From: Roseibium aggregatum IAM 12614
Lineage (GTDB): Bacteria; Pseudomonadota; Alphaproteobacteria; Rhizobiales; Stappiaceae
Reading direction: 5' to 3'
Length of the DNA stretch: 64,000 nucleotides
NCBI RefSeq assembly: GCF_000168975.1
Contig: NZ_AAUW01000004.1
Coordinates: 124,001 to 188,000, forward strand
Part shown: positions 60,348 through 64,000 of the stretch, piece by piece
Numbering within the stretch: the stretch's first letter is position 1
Layout: the number at the start of each line of letters is the position of its first letter
Translations under genes and position numbers: made by a program
Notes under the pieces: generated by a model
The model's input: only the letters and a program-made list of their open reading frames with translations
Told to the model about the DNA's origin: nothing
Databases searched by the model: none

Positions 60348-60856
60348 CCGATATGCAGGCGCTTTCCGACAGCCAGACAAATCCCTTTACCGGAGATGAT
60401 GAAGATCGCGCCGCGATCTGGGACATGCTTGTCTTGCGCGACATCAACGCCTTCGTCGCAGCGGACTGGTCGCAGGTGGCGGGAGACTTCGACGAACCCG
60501 CCTTTTTCGGCGTGGACGCCGGCAAGGTGTCCAATCCCGACGATTGGAAACTCGGTTTTCCAGACCTCGGTTCCTACAGGGAGCGCTGGCTAAGCCAGGC
60601 AGAAATTTTCCGGGCTACGGAATTCGCCGAAGACGCACGTGCCGCCATTTTTGACGCGACCCGCCTGACCGAGATCGACATCAACGGAGATCGGGCGGTC
60701 GCGCACAAGAAATTCGACGGCCGTATCCGGAAAGCAGATGGCGGCGAGAACCGTATGTTGTGGCAGACGTTGTATTTCTGTGTCCGTAAGGAAGGGAGCT
60801 GGAAGATCTGTGGCTTTGCCGGGTATTTGCCGAATCCTCTCGGAGAAGCGTCCTGA
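60335..60856 (+). CDS. NTF2/SnoaL-like protein
   Basis: 173 residues from the first ATG; ATG 60341 or 60353 is possible, since the first start lies inside the putative operator. A single alpha+beta cone: DRAAIWDMLVLRDINAFVAADWSQVAGDFDEPAFFG near the start and MLWQTLYFCVRKEGSWKICGFAGYLP at the end. Members of this fold bind or isomerise small molecules; the role here is unknown. First gene of a unit with the M81 and D-TA genes, two bases apart. Confidence 0.82.
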   Translation: MKMVSDMQALSDSQTNPFTGDDEDRAAIWDMLVLRDINAFVAADWSQVAGDFDEPAFFGVDAGKVSNPDDWKLGFPDLGSYRERWLSQAEIFRATEFAEDARAAIFDATRLTEIDINGDRAVAHKKFDGRIRKADGGENRMLWQTLYFCVRKEGSWKICGFAGYLPNPLGEAS

Positions 60857-60858
60857 TC

Positions 60859-62376
60859 ATGACCAAGCCACGCGCTTTCACCGCTGTTCTGGCAACGGAA
60901 ACCAACACGTTTTCGCCGATACGGGTCGATATCAACGCGTTCAGGGCGTCGTTGCTGGCAAGGCCGGGCGAACATCCGGAAACACCGACCTTGTGTTCGG
61001 CCGTCATGACAGTCGGCCGCCGGTTTGCCCGGGAGAACGGTTGGGAACTGATTGAAGGTACTGCCGCCTGGGCTGATCCCGCCGGGCTAGTCTCCAGGCA
61101 GACCTTCGAAGGGTTGCGTGACGAGATCCTGGATCAGGTCGCTGCCGGTGGACCGTTCGACGTCGTTGTGATCGGTCTGCACGGTGCGATGGTGGCGGAT
61201 GGCTATGACGATCCGGAAGGCGATCTTCTCAGCCGAATTCGATCGATCGTGGGCCCCGATGTTCCGTTGATCGCAACATTCGACCCCCACAGTCATCTGA
61301 CAGCCAAACGCGTTGCCGCGGCAGATGCGCTCATTGCCTTCAAGGAGTTTCCGCACATCGATTTTGTCGACAGGGCTGAGGATGCCTGGCGGATAGCCGG
61401 TCAGGCGGTTGCCGGCGAGGTCAAGCCGGTGATGAGCGTCTATGATCCCAAGATGATCGATGTTTTTCCGACAACATCCGAACCGATGCGTCGCTTCGTT
61501 GACGACATGATCCGGCTGGAAAAGGAAACTCCGGGCCTTTTGTCTCTTTCGGTCATCCATGGCTTCATGGCGGGTGACGTGCCGGAAATGGGAACGAGAC
61601 TGCTGGCAGTGACAAACAACGCGCCGGTGCTAGGGCAAAAAATGGCGCGAGACCTGGGCGAGGCACTTTTCCAGTTACGCGGCAAGGTTCGCAGTATCGA
61701 ACTCACACCGGCTGATGCCTATGCCAGAGCACTGGAATTTGACGGCGGCCCGGTCACGATTGCGGACATGTGGGACAATCCTGGCGGAGGAACGGCGGGC
61801 GACGCCACCGTTCTGCTGGCAGAAGCCATGGCCAGAAACCTTGAGTGCATTGCTTTTGGTTCAATCTGGGATCCGGTCGCTGTCCAACTCTGCCACGCGG
61901 CAGGTGAGGGCGCGCGGATGATGCTTCGGTTCGGTGCCAAATCTGCACCGGAAACCGGCGATCCCATCGATGCCGAAGTCGAAATTGTCCGCAATATCCG
62001 GAACGCCGAACAAGCCTTCGGCCAGAGCATCGTTCCCATAGGCGATGCAAGTCTGATCCGGATCGGCGGGATCGAAGTGATCCTGAATTCAACCCGGGCC
62101 CAATGCTTCGACACCAGCCTTTTTTCCAATTTTGGCATCGATCCGGCCAAACGGAAAATCCTGGTGGTGAAATCGACCAACCATTTCCACCAGTCCTTTG
62201 CCCGCGTCAGTCCCCTGATCCTTTATTGTGCGGCAGGACGTCCCTATCCCAATGACCCCAGGGTTACACCCTACAAGAAGGCACCGCGGGACATCTGGCC
62301 GATCAACGAGGTCGTTCCGGCGAACGGGCATGAAACCAAGACCAGTGCCGGCAGCGCCGGTCGTAGAGGAGGCTGA
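60859..62376 (+). CDS. M81-family metallopeptidase (MlrC-like)
   Basis: 505 residues. N-terminal FTAVLATETNTFSPIRVDINAF and DVVVIGLHGAMVADGYDDPEGDLL, then the metal-site segment IATFDPHSHLTAKRV and AFKEFPHIDFVDRAEDAW; C-terminal domain IADMWDNPGGGTAGDATVLL and STNHFHQSF. M81 proteins are named after microcystinase C but most probably cut small amide substrates. This is the intact relative of the pseudogene at 55590-56262. It starts two bases after the NTF2-like gene. Confidence 0.9.
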   Translation: MTKPRAFTAVLATETNTFSPIRVDINAFRASLLARPGEHPETPTLCSAVMTVGRRFARENGWELIEGTAAWADPAGLVSRQTFEGLRDEILDQVAAGGPFDVVVIGLHGAMVADGYDDPEGDLLSRIRSIVGPDVPLIATFDPHSHLTAKRVAAADALIAFKEFPHIDFVDRAEDAWRIAGQAVAGEVKPVMSVYDPKMIDVFPTTSEPMRRFVDDMIRLEKETPGLLSLSVIHGFMAGDVPEMGTRLLAVTNNAPVLGQKMARDLGEALFQLRGKVRSIELTPADAYARALEFDGGPVTIADMWDNPGGGTAGDATVLLAEAMARNLECIAFGSIWDPVAVQLCHAAGEGARMMLRFGAKSAPETGDPIDAEVEIVRNIRNAEQAFGQSIVPIGDASLIRIGGIEVILNSTRAQCFDTSLFSNFGIDPAKRKILVVKSTNHFHQSFARVSPLILYCAAGRPYPNDPRVTPYKKAPRDIWPINEVVPANGHETKTSAGSAGRRGG

Positions 62377-62379
62377 GCG

Positions 62380-63447
62380 ATGAGTGTGGGGCTATCCATC
62401 CAGGACCTTCTGACCCCGGTAGCCGTAATCGATGAAGCGGTTATGGAAACCAATATCAAGGTCGCACAGGAGTATTTCGACCGGATTGGCCGCAAATTCC
62501 GGCCTCACATCAAGACCCACAAGATACCGGCACTGGCGGCATTGCAGCTCGCCTATGGCGCATGCGGTATCAATTGTCAGAAGATCAGCGAAGCGGAAGT
62601 GTTCGCCGATGCCGGGTTCACCGACATCCTGATCACTTTCAACATGCTCGGCAATTCGCGGCTCGACAGGCTGAAACTGCTGAACACCAAAGTGGACTTG
62701 CAGGTTGTTGCGGACAATGAAGTTGTCGTAGACGGCCTCGCGGAGGCGTTTTCGGGAGGCCAGCCGTTGAAGGTCCTGGTCGAATGCGACACGGGTGGTG
62801 GACGAAACGGCGTCCAAAGCCCGGCTGCCGCAGTCGAACTTGCAAAGCGGATCGATGAACAGCCCGGGCTGGTGTTCCGCGGTCTTCTGACCTATCCGAA
62901 ACCCTCGTCGGAAGTGGTGGTTGAAGCCCACTTTTCGGAAACCCTGGCGCTCCTGAAGCAGGCCGGGCTTGAGTGTCCCGTTGTCTCGCATGGCGGGTCG
63001 CCGGGCCTTTTCGACAGCGATCTTGTGCCCAGCGCCACGGAACACAGAGCCGGTACCTATATTTTCAACGACCGCGCCATGGTGCGTGCCGGCATGTGCG
63101 ACGTTGACGATTGCGCCATGCATGTTCTGGCCACCGTTGTCTCGAGGCCGACGGAAAACCGTGCGGTCCTGGATGCCGGTTCCAAGGCGTTGACCTCGGA
63201 TTTGCTGGGTTTTTCCGATCACGGCCTACTGATCGACTATCCGGAGGCCTCCATTACGGCGCTCAGCGAGGAACATGCGGTCGTCGATCTGACGAACTCC
63301 GCCAGCAAACCACAGATCGGCGAACGGGTCCGGATCATTCCGAACCATACGTGCGTCGTTTCAAACCTGTTCGACCAGTTGGTGTTTCACAAAGACGGCG
63401 TGGTGACCCGCATCGAGACGGTCGCTGCGCGCGGGCAAGTCGTCTAG
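62380..63447 (+). CDS. D-threonine aldolase / D-serine deaminase-family PLP enzyme
   Basis: 355 residues, 3 bases after the M81 gene. Alanine-racemase-type barrel with PLP Lys in RPHIKTHKIP, substrate segment VECDTGGGRNGVQSP, and the C-terminal metal site PNHTCVVSNL (His and Cys), as in the DSD1/D-TA group. It splits or deaminates D-3-hydroxyamino acids. The RidA protein encoded on the other side could clear its enamine products. Confidence 0.9.
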   Translation: MSVGLSIQDLLTPVAVIDEAVMETNIKVAQEYFDRIGRKFRPHIKTHKIPALAALQLAYGACGINCQKISEAEVFADAGFTDILITFNMLGNSRLDRLKLLNTKVDLQVVADNEVVVDGLAEAFSGGQPLKVLVECDTGGGRNGVQSPAAAVELAKRIDEQPGLVFRGLLTYPKPSSEVVVEAHFSETLALLKQAGLECPVVSHGGSPGLFDSDLVPSATEHRAGTYIFNDRAMVRAGMCDVDDCAMHVLATVVSRPTENRAVLDAGSKALTSDLLGFSDHGLLIDYPEASITALSEEHAVVDLTNSASKPQIGERVRIIPNHTCVVSNLFDQLVFHKDGVVTRIETVAARGQVV

Positions 63448-63484
63448 TCCTCCAGACGGCTTGCCCGCCCGTGACGCAATAGAA

Positions 63485-63510
63485 AACGGCCATCTCACAA
63501 GGTGGCCGTT
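63485..63510. terminator. Terminator hairpin between convergent units
   Basis: A perfect 8-bp stem AACGGCCA/TGGCCGTT with a 10-base loop; AAAA precedes it and GTGTTTT follows, so it may work in both directions between the D-TA gene and the ABC pseudogene. Confidence 0.75.
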
Positions 63511-63516
63511 GTGTTT

Positions 63517-64000
63517 TCAGGCATCAGGCGGCATCTGTCCGTTATGTATGTCGACTGCTTCCAGCTCTTCCAGCGAGAGCAGGCGCTGAAAAGCGTTGCC
63601 CTCGTCATCGAAGAGTTGGCAGTCGATGCGTTGCAGGCCCATGGAAGCAGAGACACCGGCCTTGACCGTTAGATCCTGGCCTGATGGCAACGTGCCCCCA
63701 ACACCGTCAGGACTGGTAGTCTTGCCGAACACCTCCATGAAATTCATTTTCGGATTGCCGATGAGGCCGGCGACAAAGGTGTTCTGCGGTTTGTGATAGA
63801 GTGCCAGCGGCAATCCGACCTGCTAGATAACGCCTTCATCCAGCACCCCGATCCGGTCTGCCATGGTCATGGCTTCCACCTGATCGAGGGTGACGTAAAT
63901 CATGGCCGCTTCGAGTTCGGCGTGCAGCTTGGCCAGTTCGACGCTCATTTCCGCTCGCAGCACCGCATCGAGATTTGACAGAGGTTCGTCGAACAGGAAG
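63517..64000 (-). pseudogene. Sugar ABC transporter ATPase (MalK/UgpC type), broken, partial
   Basis: Read from the right edge: [21 protein letters not shown] (Walker B and D-loop), [25 protein letters not shown], then EGVI followed by TAG (63825-63823) where the family has a coding residue, then QVGLPLALYHKPQNTFVAG, IGNPKMNFME and an end at 63517. Besides the stop, the H-loop His (VTHDQVEA) is Leu here, so ATP hydrolysis would fail even with read-through. The 5' part lies outside the window. It probably belonged to the amino-sugar uptake operon. Confidence 0.82.

Overview
This 64 kb window looks like the chromosome of an alphaproteobacterium. The base composition is moderately GC-rich. Markers pointing that way are the complete general L-amino-acid transporter aapJQMP, an NDUFS4-type complex I accessory subunit, a ChrR/CFA/DUF1365 stress-lipid locus and RpiR-controlled sugar genes. 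A marine genus of the Stappiaceae (Roseibium/Labrenzia type) is my best guess, but that is inference; no rRNA is present to test it.

Layout. (1) 1-11.9 kb: the right part of a P2-like contractile-tail prophage, in P2 order: an unknown tail protein (partial), fibre, DUF4376 protein, sheath FI, tube FII, E and E', tape measure T, U, X and D. A lysis cassette follows (M15 endolysin, holin-like protein, overlapping spanins Rz/Rz1, a second small membrane protein). Two islands read against the phage genes (4.6-5.3 kb and 9.5-9.9 kb) and look like moron cargo. (2) 12-20 kb: accessory genes: hicAB with a clear operator-promoter, a TetR/RibD-like pair, a large secreted orphan, a membrane protein with three degenerate lipoyl-like domains, tRNA-Pro and small orphans. 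(3) 20-25.6 kb: NDUFS4-like protein, tRNA-Arg and a compact candidate RiPP (ribosomal peptide natural product) locus: a SARP-type regulator split by a frameshift, two NHLP-like precursor peptides and a divergent stand-alone YcaO. This is the most novel part of the window. (4) 25.7-32.3 kb: CAP lipoprotein, phosphoesterase, a four-gene membrane glycolipid cassette (GT83, PAP2, GT2, LAB_N) and metC. (5) 32.8-37.3 kb: aapJQMP. (6) 37-48 kb: mixed housekeeping: DUF2459 protein, TetR/HD pair, cytoplasmic globin-coupled chemoreceptor, 3-mercaptopyruvate sulfurtransferase, GFA protein, AlaX editing protein, AraC regulator, LysE exporter, cardiolipin synthase and cysteine synthase. (7) 48.6-53.8 kb: a ChrR-like cupin plus SDR facing an FAD oxidase-DUF1365-CFA synthase operon; both units start with the same TGATCC-N18-TAA promoter, typical of sigma-E/ChrR regulons. 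(8) 55.6-64 kb: an amino-sugar catabolic region (GH20 hexosaminidase, SDR, RpiR regulator, RidA, NTF2-like, M81 metallopeptidase, D-threonine-aldolase-family enzyme), bounded by two decayed genes: an M81 pseudogene and a sugar-ABC ATPase with an internal stop.

How the genes work together. The phage block is a near-complete tail and lysis late region whose head and integration genes must lie to the left. The RiPP locus supplies regulator, substrates and one modifying enzyme, but no transporter, protease or cyclodehydratase partner is visible. The CFA/ChrR block is a membrane-lipid response to oxidative stress. The right end is amino-sugar use under RpiR control, with two genes in decay.
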